Source: an uncultured Clostridia bacterium (GTDB lineage: Bacteria; Bacillota; Clostridia; Christensenellales; UBA1242). From it: a stretch of DNA of 64,000 nucleotides. This document shows positions 54,784 through 63,757 of this stretch, one piece after another. How positions within the stretch are numbered: position 1 is the first letter of the stretch; each line of letters opens with the position of its first letter. The DNA lies in contig CALVZK010000003.1 of the NCBI GenBank assembly GCA_944372505.1, positions 56,498-120,497 of the forward strand, written 5' to 3'. The translations under genes and the position numbers were made by a program. The notes under the pieces are model-generated. The model was not told the DNA's origin. It saw only the letters and a list, made by a program, of their open reading frames with translations, and ran no database searches.

Positions 54784-56397
54784 TTACGCCTCTATCCTTT
54801 TATATCTTGTTTCTAATTTTATAAACAATCTACACATTTCCCCTATTGCATAAGGAATTCCAAAACCATAAAGTGCTAAATACATAGAAGGAATTGAAAC
54901 AAAATAAGATAAAGCAATAGACAAAATTCCCATAATAATTGCTATTATAAATCCAATACTAATACTTGAATTAACATTTTTTGTACTTGTTGTAACTTCG
55001 TTACCATCTAAATAAATGAATTGAGGTTTCTTTATATCCATATATATAGATGAAGCAACATTGCCTATAACTACTAAAATTACTGCAAAGGCAATTAAAA
55101 TAGCACTTATATAAGATAAAAATCCTGCTAACGCTAGAATTAAACAAGAAATTAAAATAGAAGGTATAGAAACTAAAAGATAAATAATGAATTTAATAGT
55201 TATTTGTCTAGTATATGAAACAGGTATTATTTTTGTATGAAAGAAATTATCTCCTTCTCTTGTTATCGAAGTTGCAGCAAACGATGTTCCCATGCTCAAA
55301 AACATGACAAGCACTAGTACTACAATTCCAGGTAAAATACCTTCTCCAATCAATCCCACACCTATACTTGATGCTATCTCACTAGAAAAATAAACCATTA
55401 GAGGTGTTGTGATTACTACAGTTAAATACTGAAATGCATAATTTGTTGATCTAAAAATTGTAGTAAATTCTCTAAAAAAGAGAGCACCATTTACGTTTCT
55501 ATTTTTTATTTGTGAAGAATTTTTATAACCTTTTATATCTTTTTCACTATTTGAAAGAATTATTTTTAAATAAATTTTATCTGCAAAAATTAATATTAAT
55601 CCACCGACTAAAATTACAATACTTAAATTGATTGCAACACTAGGGAAAAATCTATAATTTAACAAACTATTTTTAAATAGTATAGGTAAAACTAAATAGT
55701 TCGCAAATTGTTTAATATTAAATATTGTTGTATCTGAAAATACATCTTGAATGTCTCCACTATTTAAAACCTTTAAAATGAATTTTAAAGCATAAATATA
55801 GATTAAAAATCCCAATGAAATAAAAACGATATACATAACAAGCAATACAATAAATCTATTTTTCAAAAAACTTGATAAATACATTGTTGGTACTGAAAGT
55901 AATAAGGCAATTAAAAAAGGAATCATAGGGAAAAATATTGTATTTGGTATTAGCATTATATAAAATAAAGCGGATGCATTTGTTCTAACTCCAAATAAAA
56001 TAAAAACTGGTAATGTTAAAACTGTAGTAAAGATTAATTCATAAATAAATAAATATGTAATTTTTGCTAAAAATAACATTTTCCCACTAACTGGAAGTTT
56101 TAAAATATTACTGTCTGTTTTGAAATATAAAGTTTTTGTAGTTAAACTTAAACCAAACAATACCTGAACTATTTGAACAAGTAAAGCATAATAAATTATG
56201 AATTCTTGTTTTAAGTTTGCTTCTAAACAAACATTTAATATACTATTTAAAGCAAATAAAATAAAAAAAACTATTATTCCTACACCTAAAGTAGTTAAAA
56301 TATATTTTTTAACGCGTGAATAAATACTTACGCCGTCTTTGACACGCGTAGAACCATTCATAAACTCTAATTTTAAAAGCGTTAAAAATTGATTCAT
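54784..56397 (-). CDS. ABC-2 type exporter permease
   Basis: The 537-residue protein has about 12 hydrophobic helices in two similar halves, joined by a soluble loop near residues 270-300 (SEKDIKGYKNSSQIKNRNVN). It fits the long ABC-2 permeases (putative ABC exporter family) that form the whole membrane part of a transporter with one ATPase. It lies 75 bases after the ATPase gene and is coupled to the Big_2 protein gene. The substrate may be a component for surface assembly, although the giant proteins have Sec-type signals of their own. AAGGAA is the ribosome binding site. Confidence 0.82.
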   Translation of the reverse strand: MNQFLTLLKLEFMNGSTRVKDGVSIYSRVKKYILTTLGVGIIVFFILFALNSILNVCLEANLKQEFIIYYALLVQIVQVLFGLSLTTKTLYFKTDSNILKLPVSGKMLFLAKITYLFIYELIFTTVLTLPVFILFGVRTNASALFYIMLIPNTIFFPMIPFLIALLLSVPTMYLSSFLKNRFIVLLVMYIVFISLGFLIYIYALKFILKVLNSGDIQDVFSDTTIFNIKQFANYLVLPILFKNSLLNYRFFPSVAINLSIVILVGGLILIFADKIYLKIILSNSEKDIKGYKNSSQIKNRNVNGALFFREFTTIFRSTNYAFQYLTVVITTPLMVYFSSEIASSIGVGLIGEGILPGIVVLVLVMFLSMGTSFAATSITREGDNFFHTKIIPVSYTRQITIKFIIYLLVSIPSILISCLILALAGFLSYISAILIAFAVILVVIGNVASSIYMDIKKPQFIYLDGNEVTTSTKNVNSSISIGFIIAIIMGILSIALSYFVSIPSMYLALYGFGIPYAIGEMCRLFIKLETRYKRIEA

Positions 56398-56472
56398 TTT
56401 TTTTATTTTATTCCTTTTTAAAATATATTTGTATTTTTGTAACTTATCTTTTATTTTGCATTAAAATTTTAA

Positions 56473-57285
56473 TTATTTATTTTTATTTTTTTTAACGGTT
56501 TTCTCTTTATTCTTAATTTTTTTATCTTTTTTCTTTCTTGATGTTATTTCGATAACTTTTGCCATATTTTCTTTAGTCATATTTAAAAAATATTCTTCAA
56601 GAGAAACATCACTTTCTTTAACAAATTTTTCTACTTCAATTATTTCCATTAGTTGCCCATGATTAATTATTGCAACTCTATCACAAAGTTTTTCAACCAT
56701 ATCAATATTATGCGAAGAAAAAAACACAGAGTTACCTTTTTTCTTATGTTCTAACATATAACCTTTGATTTCGGCAGTACTTTGCGGATCAAGTCCCATC
56801 AAAGGCTCATCAAGCACCCAAAATTTAGGATTATGTATTAATGCGGCAATGATACAGATTTTTTGTTTCATACCATGTGAATATGATCTTATTTGTCTAT
56901 CTATGGCACCAGTCATGTTAAAAAGAGATGCAAACTCATCTAATCTCTCCTTTATTTTATCCTTTGGCACACGATAAATATTTCCCATGTAATTTACATA
57001 TTCTTTTCCTGTTAAATTTTCATAAACAGCATGATTGTCAGGGACATATCCAATATTTAATTTTGCATTTATTGGATCTTTTGCGATATCATATCCACAC
57101 ACCTCTATTTTCCCTTCTTCAAAAGGTAGGATACCTGTCAAACATTTAATGGTGGTACTTTTCCCTGCTCCGTTTTTTCCTAAAAATCCAAAAATTTCTC
57201 CATCATTTATGGTAATATTCAAATCTTTTACAGAATAGTAATTAGAATTTTTGTATCTTTTTGATAAATTTTGAATTTTTAGCAC
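56473..57285 (-). CDS. ABC transporter ATP-binding protein
   Basis: The 270-residue ATPase has Walker A (GFLGKNGAGKST), Q-loop region IGYVPDNHAVYENLTG, signature SYSHGMKQK, Walker B (FWVLDEPLMGLD) and switch His in FFSSHNIDMVEKL. The C-terminal 30 residues are almost only Lys and Asn (KKDKKIKNKEKTVKKNKNK), unusual for the family. A GTG start follows GGGG. It is first in the operon with the permease, the Ig-like and the MBG proteins. It energises export by the 54784 permease. Confidence 0.9.
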   Translation of the reverse strand: MLKIQNLSKRYKNSNYYSVKDLNITINDGEIFGFLGKNGAGKSTTIKCLTGILPFEEGKIEVCGYDIAKDPINAKLNIGYVPDNHAVYENLTGKEYVNYMGNIYRVPKDKIKERLDEFASLFNMTGAIDRQIRSYSHGMKQKICIIAALIHNPKFWVLDEPLMGLDPQSTAEIKGYMLEHKKKGNSVFFSSHNIDMVEKLCDRVAIINHGQLMEIIEVEKFVKESDVSLEEYFLNMTKENMAKVIEITSRKKKDKKIKNKEKTVKKNKNK

Positions 57286-57413
57286 TTGTATATCCCCTTT
57301 TTAAAACAATCTACAGAATCTACATAAGTTTAGCACATTTCATAAAAATAGTCAATATTAGTTTTAATATATAATTAAATATAAATATATAAGCAAAGAT
57401 TTCATATCATTTA

Positions 57414-57442
57414 TTGACAAAACTAATATATAATTATATAAT
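57414..57442 (+). promoter_or_regulatory. Perfect-consensus promoter
   Basis: TTGACA (57414-57419), 17-base spacer, TATAAT (57437-57442), just before AAGGAG and the gene at 57464. Confidence 0.85.
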
Positions 57443-57463
57443 AAAAAAATAAGGAGTTAAATT

Positions 57464-58081
57464 ATGAATTTAAAGGAGATCCCTAATTCAATATTATATA
57501 CAAGTTTATATTGTGTATCTAATGGATATGTTTGGCCTTTGCTCGGAATGAAAAAATATGAAAATTCTTCGTCCCCTCTTCTTTATAAGCAAAAAATGTT
57601 GGATTTGTTAAAAAATATTCTTAATCCTAATTTTGAAAAAGTTATGGATGACAAAATTAATGAATTGTACAATGAACTAAACGACAAAAAAATTGAATGT
57701 GAGGAAAAATACAAAATTTCAGGTAAAGATAGAAGTGAATTAATACCATACATAAAGAAGGAATATTTTGTTAAAAATCAAGTTTCAAAGTACCAAGATT
57801 TAAAACTTATCAAATTCAATTTTGAAAAATTTACCCAACATCTAATGGAATTATATAAAGAAAAAGGGTTCCCTTTTGTTTATAGTATTTATGTTAATTC
57901 TTCTAGATCTTATAACAATTTATTTATAAATAAAGGACAAGTTTACCTTATCCCAGCTTCATCAAAAAACAACTACCAATTAATCTATAGCCATTTACAT
58001 GCAAAAAAAATGATTAATTTAAGAAAAAGTTTTGAAAATCAAGAAACAAGTTCTGATTCAAACAATGATGAAAAGGAGTAA
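57464..58081 (+). CDS. Hypothetical cytoplasmic protein (205 aa)
   Basis: I do not recognise this family. The protein is mostly helical with a charged centre (DDKINELYNELNDKKIECEE), a mixed C-terminal part (FPFVYSIYVNSSRSYNNLFI; GQVYLIPASSKNNYQLIYSH) and an acidic disordered tail. No signal or membrane segment. It has a perfect promoter and AAGGAG. The serine hydrolase gene follows by 11 bases, so they form an operon. Confidence 0.65.
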   Translation: MNLKEIPNSILYTSLYCVSNGYVWPLLGMKKYENSSSPLLYKQKMLDLLKNILNPNFEKVMDDKINELYNELNDKKIECEEKYKISGKDRSELIPYIKKEYFVKNQVSKYQDLKLIKFNFEKFTQHLMELYKEKGFPFVYSIYVNSSRSYNNLFINKGQVYLIPASSKNNYQLIYSHLHAKKMINLRKSFENQETSSDSNNDEKE

Positions 58082-58092
58082 ACACAATCATT

Positions 58093-58656
58093 ATGCCAAA
58101 TTTAATTATATTACATGGAATGTCATGTTATTTAGAAGAATGTTGGCTTCCCAAACTAATAGAGAATGCAAATAAATTAGGAATATCAGAAATTATTGTT
58201 CCTCATTTCCCGTTACTAAAAGATATAACTTATGAAAAATGGGAAAATATATTTTCTAAAAGTTTAAACAAAATAAATGAAAATACAATCATTATCGCCC
58301 ATTCTCTATCAACATTATTTATTATAAGATTTATTTTTAAATTTGGCTTATCCTTCAAAGCATTAATATGTATAGGTGGAGGTTATACTAAAAAAATTAC
58401 TGAAGAATATAAACATTTAGTTGATTTTTTGCCAAATGAAAAAGAATTTAATTTCGCAAAAAATCACATCAAAAATAGATTTCATATTTTTAGTGACAAT
58501 GATACTATTTGGACACAACAACAAATTAAAAAATATAACGAATTTTTGCATCCTGTACAAATAAAAACACATAACTGTGGCCATTATGGCAGACAATCCC
58601 AAATTAAAGAAATAAAAGAATTAAATTTAATTTTAAAAAGTTTAATTAAAGCCTAA
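58093..58656 (+). CDS. Alpha/beta hydrolase, RBBP9/YdeN-like
   Basis: The 187-residue protein is a compact serine hydrolase: NLIILHGMSCYLEECWLPKL (oxyanion region), nucleophile elbow AHSLST (Ser in a GxSxx-type turn), Asp in FSDNDTIWT and His in NCGHYGRQS. This matches RBBP9/YdeN-type hydrolases, which have no firm substrate. Neighbouring gene at 57464 is in the same operon. The elbow has Ala in place of the usual first Gly. Confidence 0.85.
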   Translation: MPNLIILHGMSCYLEECWLPKLIENANKLGISEIIVPHFPLLKDITYEKWENIFSKSLNKINENTIIIAHSLSTLFIIRFIFKFGLSFKALICIGGGYTKKITEEYKHLVDFLPNEKEFNFAKNHIKNRFHIFSDNDTIWTQQQIKKYNEFLHPVQIKTHNCGHYGRQSQIKEIKELNLILKSLIKA

Positions 58657-58661
58657 ATAAC

Positions 58662-58690
58662 AAAAAAACATGAAAATTTCATGTTTTTTT
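58662..58690. terminator. Bidirectional intrinsic terminator
   Basis: AAAAAAACATGAA pairs with TTCATGTTTTTTT, between the hydrolase and the convergent aldehyde dehydrogenase gene. Confidence 0.88.
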
Positions 58691-58700
58691 ATTTAAAATA

Positions 58701-60140
58701 TTAATTTTTGTAAATATTTTTTAAAGTTATAGTTTTAGTTTTGGTTACTTGATCAAATGTACTCATAACACCTTCAGTCCCGATTCCTGAGAATTTATAT
58801 CCACCAAAAGGTATTTCAAAGCTTCTATGAAAACTTGCTCCGTTTATAACTACACCACCACATTGTAATTTATCTGCAAATTTAAATGCTTTTTTCATAT
58901 CTCTTGTAAAAATACAGCCACATAAACCATAATTTGAAGCATTTGCAATTTCCAAAGCCTCATCTTCATTTTCACAAGGAATTATGCTTACTACAGGCGC
59001 AAAAACCTCTTCATCTAAGGCAACAGAAGCAGTTTTTGGTATGTTTGTTATTACGGTTGGCGTTAAAACAGCACCTTTTGCAGTCCCTCCATACAAAATT
59101 TTTCCACCCTCTTTAACAATTTGATCAATTTGTTTCATAGCTTTTTCACAAGCTGACAAAGTAATTAATGCTCCTATTTCGGTTTTTTTATCTAGAGGAT
59201 TACCCACTACTAATTTTTTAACTCTCTCTACTACTTTTTCTTCAAATTCTTTTAAAACTCCTTTTTGCACAATAAAACGTTTACTAGCACAACAAACTTG
59301 TCCAGTATTATACATTCTTCCCCAAATAACTTCTTCTACAGCTAAATCTATATCCGCGTCATTTAGTACGATAAAAGCATCATTACCTCCAAGTTCTAAT
59401 GCAACATGTGCAAAATGCTCTGCACCATTAAGATATGTTATTTTACCAACAGCAGTCGAACCTGTGAATGTTATTCCATGCACATCTGGATTTTGTGCTA
59501 AAGCATTTCCAACAATACCGCCTTCTCCAGTTAATACTTGAACTACCCCATTTGGCAATCCTGCCTCATGTAAAAGTTTTACAAGTTTAATAAGAGTAAG
59601 CGGGTTTTGATGAGGCGGTTTTACGATTATTGTATTACCAGCAAGAATTGCTGGGGCAACTTTTTGATCGAATAAATCACAAGGAAAATTAAATGGGATT
59701 ATAGCGACCATAACACCTAAAGGTTCTCTAGTTGTAAATTGCAATGAATTTTCTTGCCCTGCCTCAGTCCCTGCAGGTATAACATTCCCGTATAAATGTT
59801 TTGCTTTTTCAATAAACGCTTCAAATGAAATTTTAATATTGCCTATTTCTGCATATGCCTGTACAATTGGTTTCCCTGTTTCTTTACATAAGGTCTTAGC
59901 AAGATCATCTTTATTTTTATCTACTAAATTTATAAATTTTTTTAAGATTTCTCCTTTTAAATGAACAGGAACTTTTGCCCAACTAATTTGAGCTTTTTTT
60001 GCATATGCTATTGCTTTTTTTGCATCTTGTTCAGTAGAATTAGGAACAGTATCAACTATTTGTCCATTGTAAGGATTAATAATATTCATAGTCTTTTTAT
60101 TGCTAGCAGGAACTTCTTTACCATTAATAATATTTAACAT
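58701..60140 (-). CDS. NAD(P)-dependent aldehyde dehydrogenase
   Basis: The 479-residue protein is a classical ALDH: IIPFNFPCDLFDQKVAPAIL, FTGSTAVGK, active-site Glu in LELGGNDAFIV and catalytic Cys in NTGQVCCASKRF. It oxidises an aldehyde to the acid; the sequence is nearest to succinate-semialdehyde/lactaldehyde-type enzymes (TFTGSTAVGK), not to the acylating type. It is third in an operon with an alcohol dehydrogenase and a FIST protein, nine bases after the latter. AAGGAGGGG is the ribosome binding site. Confidence 0.92.
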   Translation of the reverse strand: MLNIINGKEVPASNKKTMNIINPYNGQIVDTVPNSTEQDAKKAIAYAKKAQISWAKVPVHLKGEILKKFINLVDKNKDDLAKTLCKETGKPIVQAYAEIGNIKISFEAFIEKAKHLYGNVIPAGTEAGQENSLQFTTREPLGVMVAIIPFNFPCDLFDQKVAPAILAGNTIIVKPPHQNPLTLIKLVKLLHEAGLPNGVVQVLTGEGGIVGNALAQNPDVHGITFTGSTAVGKITYLNGAEHFAHVALELGGNDAFIVLNDADIDLAVEEVIWGRMYNTGQVCCASKRFIVQKGVLKEFEEKVVERVKKLVVGNPLDKKTEIGALITLSACEKAMKQIDQIVKEGGKILYGGTAKGAVLTPTVITNIPKTASVALDEEVFAPVVSIIPCENEDEALEIANASNYGLCGCIFTRDMKKAFKFADKLQCGGVVINGASFHRSFEIPFGGYKFSGIGTEGVMSTFDQVTKTKTITLKNIYKN

Positions 60141-60149
60141 TTCCCCTCC

Positions 60150-61319
60150 TTATTTTGTAAATGCAGTGAATGAAAGCATTAATCCACCTGTTGTATTTCT
60201 ACCATCATCAACATAACCATATTCACCAAAAGTAAATTCCATGATAAATGGTACATCACCAACATTTTCTTTGATTTTTTCATAAACTTCGTTAATACGG
60301 GAGTCAATTCCCGCTCTTCTTCCACCACAATGAACTAGATGATAACAAATAACTGGTTTATTAATTTTAGAATTTAAAGATTTAAGTGTTTCTCCTACTG
60401 AAGAAATAAGTTCATCTACCGATGCCTCCATTCTAATGACACATGTTCCTTCGGCGAGATTAGCACCTATATTCATTGAAAAATCATCGTTTGCAAACAT
60501 TGGGTGTCTAATTGCAACAAGATCACCAAGCCTATCTTTGACGCCAAGAGGACTGGTTATTGTTGCTGATAATAATTTATTCCCCATTAGTTCGCTAGTT
60601 TTCATTCCTCTCCATTTGGCATATTTTTTAACAGCAGGTGTTCCATCAATTTCAACAAGTGTTCTCACTCCGTTAACCTTGGTAATAATACCCATATCTT
60701 TAGTTTCTCTATAAGCTCCTGTAAATTCATTAACAAAACCACCATTCATATATATAACTGCTACTGCTACTCCTTCACTAGTAACATTATTATCTAAATA
60801 TAAACTCCATTTTCCACTTATTGTGTTGTCAGCGGCGGATCCTCCAAATAGCGGAACTCTGCCAATTACTTTGTTTGCTCCTTTTAGAAAAAACTCCTCT
60901 TCTGTAGGGCTTGCAGTCATATACATAACATCAGGATGTATATTTAAAGGCATTTTCGTCATATTTCTTGCCTTAATTGTTGCATTTTTCCCTGCTTCTA
61001 TAGCATTTTCAAACTTATTCCTAGCAGCAAAGCCTACTCCAACAATCATGTTTGGATCGCATAGAACCATAATACCAACAAAAGGTTTATCGCCTCCAAT
61101 AAATCCTTCTGGCATTATAACGCCTGTAAAGCTAGTATTCCCAATAACAGGGCACTTATAAATTTCTTTAATACCTTTTATAACATCTTTAACATTATAG
61201 TCACAACTCATGTATGCAAAAACAAGTTTAGCACTTGTCGCCTTTCCGGCTTTTTGTGCTGCTTCTAGTCCCGCCTTGTAGCCATTTTTTTCAGTACTGA
61301 ATCCAGTTAATGCTTTCAT
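60150..61319 (-). CDS. FIST-domain sensory protein
   Basis: The 389-residue protein has both FIST halves: FIST_N (about 10-205, with NTSFTGVIMPEGFIGGDKPF and VPLFGGSAADN) and FIST_C (about 215-370, ending IMEFTFGEYGYVDDG). FIST proteins bind small ligands and are usually tied to signal transduction or chemotaxis. No HTH, kinase or cyclase is fused here. It lies between alcohol and aldehyde dehydrogenase genes, so it may sense or bind an intermediate of that pathway; that is inference. AAGGAGGG precedes the ATG. Confidence 0.85.
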   Translation of the reverse strand: MKALTGFSTEKNGYKAGLEAAQKAGKATSAKLVFAYMSCDYNVKDVIKGIKEIYKCPVIGNTSFTGVIMPEGFIGGDKPFVGIMVLCDPNMIVGVGFAARNKFENAIEAGKNATIKARNMTKMPLNIHPDVMYMTASPTEEEFFLKGANKVIGRVPLFGGSAADNTISGKWSLYLDNNVTSEGVAVAVIYMNGGFVNEFTGAYRETKDMGIITKVNGVRTLVEIDGTPAVKKYAKWRGMKTSELMGNKLLSATITSPLGVKDRLGDLVAIRHPMFANDDFSMNIGANLAEGTCVIRMEASVDELISSVGETLKSLNSKINKPVICYHLVHCGGRRAGIDSRINEVYEKIKENVGDVPFIMEFTFGEYGYVDDGRNTTGGLMLSFTAFTK

Positions 61320-61353
61320 AAATTTAAACCCTCCTTTTATTTATTTAAGCAAA

Positions 61354-62508
61354 TTACAGTAAAGATTTATATAGCTTTTTTATATCTTCAACACTTGTCT
61401 GTCTAGGATTTCCTCCAGTACAAATGTCGTGATACGCGTCTTCACTCAAGATGTCTAAAGCATCTTTTGTAACTCCAAGTTCGGCAATAGTTTTAGGTAT
61501 ATTAAGTTTATTTGATAACTCTTTTACTTTTTTTACAGCTAATTTTGCACATTCTTCATCACTTAATTTATTTGTGTCAACCTCAAAACATTGTAAAATT
61601 AATCTATATTTCTTTTTAGAAGTTGACTCTATATTGTATTTCATTACTGTTGGTAATAATATTGCATTAGCAATTCCATGAGCAATGTTAAATCTTCCTC
61701 CTAAAGGATGTGCCATTGAATGAACAATCCCAAGTCCTACATTACTAAAACCCATTCCAACAATATATTGAGCATATGCCATTTTTTCTCTAGCTAAAAT
61801 ATTATTCCCATCTTTATAGGCTATAGGTAAATATTTTACGATAGTTTTTATCGCTTCAATAGCAAACATATCACTAAAATCTGTTGCGCCTTTAGTTAAT
61901 AAACTTTCAATTGCATGAGTTAATGCATCCATTCCTGTGCTTGCTGTTACTGAAGGAGGAAGAGATTTCATAAGACTAGCATCTACAATAGACATAATTG
62001 GAATATCATGTGGGTCCACACAGACCATTTTTTTATGAGATGAAGTGTCGGTTATAACATAATTTATAGTAACCTCTGCTGCTGTACCTGCAGTTGTAGG
62101 TATTGCAATTAAAGGAAAGGCTCTGTTTTTTGTATTGGCCAAACCATCTAAACTTATAACATCTTTAAACTCTTTATTAGTCTTAATTATTGAAATAGCT
62201 TTAGCGCAGTCGATTACACTTCCTCCGCCTACTGCTATTATCACATCTGCTTTGCTTTTGTTTAAAAATTTTAAACCATTTTTAACATTCTCAACAGTTG
62301 GATTTGGAACAACATCACTATAAATTTGATACCTTATTTTTTCTTCTTCTAAAATATCTGTAATTTTATCTAAAACTTTGCTTTTAATGATAGTTGAATC
62401 ACTAACAAGCAAAACCTTTTTAAATCCCCTATCTTTAAGTTCATCTTTTAAACAAAATCTCGAATCTTGACCTAGATAAACTGTTTCATTAAAAATATAT
62501 CTTTGCAT
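61354..62508 (-). CDS. Iron-containing alcohol dehydrogenase
   Basis: The 384-residue protein is a group III alcohol dehydrogenase. It has the NAD site GGGSVIDCAKAISI, and metal ligands in HAIESLLTKGA and GIVHSMAHPLGGRFNIAHGIAN (His residues spaced as in FucO/AdhB). It reduces aldehydes or oxidises alcohols with NAD(H). It is the first gene of the operon with the FIST protein and aldehyde dehydrogenase, so the operon could handle a diol or aldehyde such as lactaldehyde. GGAGGG precedes the ATG. Confidence 0.93.
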   Translation of the reverse strand: MQRYIFNETVYLGQDSRFCLKDELKDRGFKKVLLVSDSTIIKSKVLDKITDILEEEKIRYQIYSDVVPNPTVENVKNGLKFLNKSKADVIIAVGGGSVIDCAKAISIIKTNKEFKDVISLDGLANTKNRAFPLIAIPTTAGTAAEVTINYVITDTSSHKKMVCVDPHDIPIMSIVDASLMKSLPPSVTASTGMDALTHAIESLLTKGATDFSDMFAIEAIKTIVKYLPIAYKDGNNILAREKMAYAQYIVGMGFSNVGLGIVHSMAHPLGGRFNIAHGIANAILLPTVMKYNIESTSKKKYRLILQCFEVDTNKLSDEECAKLAVKKVKELSNKLNIPKTIAELGVTKDALDILSEDAYHDICTGGNPRQTSVEDIKKLYKSLL

Positions 62509-62629
62509 TTTCCCTCCAAAAAAATTATAAAATTTTTACAAAAAAAAGTCATGTAATTTTAAACTTTTTTTAAAAATTATATATTTTTTATTATTTATAA
62601 CAGCAAATTTTATATTTTTAATAAAAAAT

Positions 62630-62658
62630 TTGATAAAAATATGAAATTAATGTAAAAT
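62630..62658 (+). promoter_or_regulatory. Promoter of the YjbQ gene
   Basis: TTGATA (62630-62635), 17-base spacer, TAAAAT (62653-62658). Confidence 0.55.
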
Positions 62659-62684
62659 AGTAAAAATATTAACAAGGAGAAAAT

Positions 62685-63101
62685 ATGAAAAGTTTTAGAA
62701 AAGAACTTTGGTTTAATATTCCAAAAAGACGTGGTTTAATAAATATAACACAAAATGTTCAAGAAGCTATAAATGAGAGTGGAATCAAAGAAGGGCTTGC
62801 ACTAATAAACGCAATGAATATTACCGCAAGTGTATTTATTAATGATGATGAAAGTGGGCTTCATAATGATTTTGAAAAATGGTTAGAAAAATTAGCTCCA
62901 GAAAAACCATATTCTCAATATCAACATAATGGATATGAAGATAATGCAGATGCACATTTGAAACGAACTATTATGGGACGTGAAACTGTAGTTGCAATAA
63001 CCAATGGGAAATTAGATTTTGGTACATGGGAACAAATATTTTATTTTGAATTTGATGGAAGACGTAATAAACATGTTTTAATTAAAATAATTGGGGAATA
63101 G
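62685..63101 (+). CDS. YjbQ/UPF0047 family protein
   Basis: The 138-residue protein matches the UPF0047 family: start with a KELWFNI-type strand, [34 protein letters not shown], then [20 protein letters not shown] and [15 protein letters not shown]. His in HLKRTIMG and GTWEQ are conserved positions. Family members show weak thiamine-phosphate-synthase-like activity, but the physiological role is unsettled. AAGGAG precedes the ATG. Monocistronic. Confidence 0.9.
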   Translation: MKSFRKELWFNIPKRRGLINITQNVQEAINESGIKEGLALINAMNITASVFINDDESGLHNDFEKWLEKLAPEKPYSQYQHNGYEDNADAHLKRTIMGRETVVAITNGKLDFGTWEQIFYFEFDGRRNKHVLIKIIGE

Positions 63102-63349
63102 GCAATAAAATTAATTATTTGGATTTTATATTCAAATTCAATATTATTATAAATAAAAAACAAAGAAATTATAATAAATATACATTTAACTTGACTAAAA
63201 TAAACAAATTTGGTATCATTATGCAGATAAAGTAAAACAAAAATTAAAAATAGTTTTCCCAAAAAAACTTAACGAAATATTACATTAAAAATAATCTCAA
63301 CTATTAATGCAATGAAAATTATAAATATAATTAGAATTTCTTTTCATAT
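63102..63349. other. AT-rich region without genes
   Basis: About 250 bases between YjbQ and the degenerate tRNA half. I see no ORF with a ribosome binding site and no clear terminator for YjbQ. Confidence 0.55.
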
Positions 63350-63350
63350 T

Positions 63351-63389
63351 CTGATATGCTCAATCTAGTAGAGCACTGCCTTGGTAAGA
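63351..63389 (+). pseudogene. Degenerate 5' half of tRNA-Thr
   Basis: CTGATATGCTCA followed by GTAGAGCACTGCCTTGGTAA matches the acceptor, D arm and anticodon arm of the intact tRNA-Thr 99 bases on, including 21 identical bases (63369-63389 against 63468-63488). The T arm and 3' acceptor are missing. Confidence 0.7.
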
Positions 63390-63449
63390 CAAGCAATCGG
63401 CAATTTTAATCAAAATTACAACTGAATATTTACTCCATTTTGGAGCTGT

Positions 63450-63525
63450 GCTGATGTAGCTCAGCCGGTAGAGCACTGCCTTGGTAAGGCAGAGGTCACG
63501 GGTTCAAGTCCCGTCATCAGCTCCA
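63450..63525 (+). tRNA. tRNA-Thr (anticodon GGU)
   Basis: Complete cloverleaf: acceptor GCTGATG/CATCAGC, D arm AGCTCAGCCGGTAGAGC, anticodon stem CTGCC/GGCAG with loop TTGGTAA (anticodon GGT), T arm ACGGGTTCAAGTCCCGT, discriminator T and encoded CCA. Confidence 0.95.
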
Positions 63526-63539
63526 ATCATAAACCTTTG

Positions 63540-63580
63540 AAAAACCCTTATAAATAGGCACTTTCAAGGGTTTTTCTTTT
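63540..63580 (+). terminator. Terminator after tRNA-Thr
   Basis: AAAAACCCTT (63540-63549) pairs with AAGGGTTTTT (63566-63575), followed by CTTTT. Confidence 0.8.
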
Positions 63581-63615
63581 GCAAAAAATTTTGCTTAATT
63601 TTAGGCTAAAAATAC

Positions 63616-63755
63616 AATAGGTGTAGTAAACTGCTCCAAAAAGTGTAGTGAATTTGCATAAAAAAAAAGACCGAGAGTTTAATTTTAAACTCTCGGTCTA
63701 ATTCGCTCTAAAACTACCTAAAACTAGCGTAATAGGTGTAAACTAGTGTAGTAAA
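63616..63755. repeat. Short repeats around GTGTAGTAAA
   Basis: AATAGGTGTAGTAAACT (63616-63632), AGTGTAGTGAA (63642-63652), AATAGGTGTAAACT (63731-63744) and AGTGTAGTAAA (63744-63754) are near-identical direct copies between tRNA-Thr and the edge gene. They may be recombinase or replication-protein sites. Confidence 0.45.
63661..63699 (-). terminator. Terminator of the right-edge gene
   Basis: GACCGAGAGTTT (63669-63680) pairs with AAACTCTCGGTC (63687-63698); the minus-strand transcript then runs into eight U residues. Confidence 0.85.
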
Positions 63756-63757
63756 TT

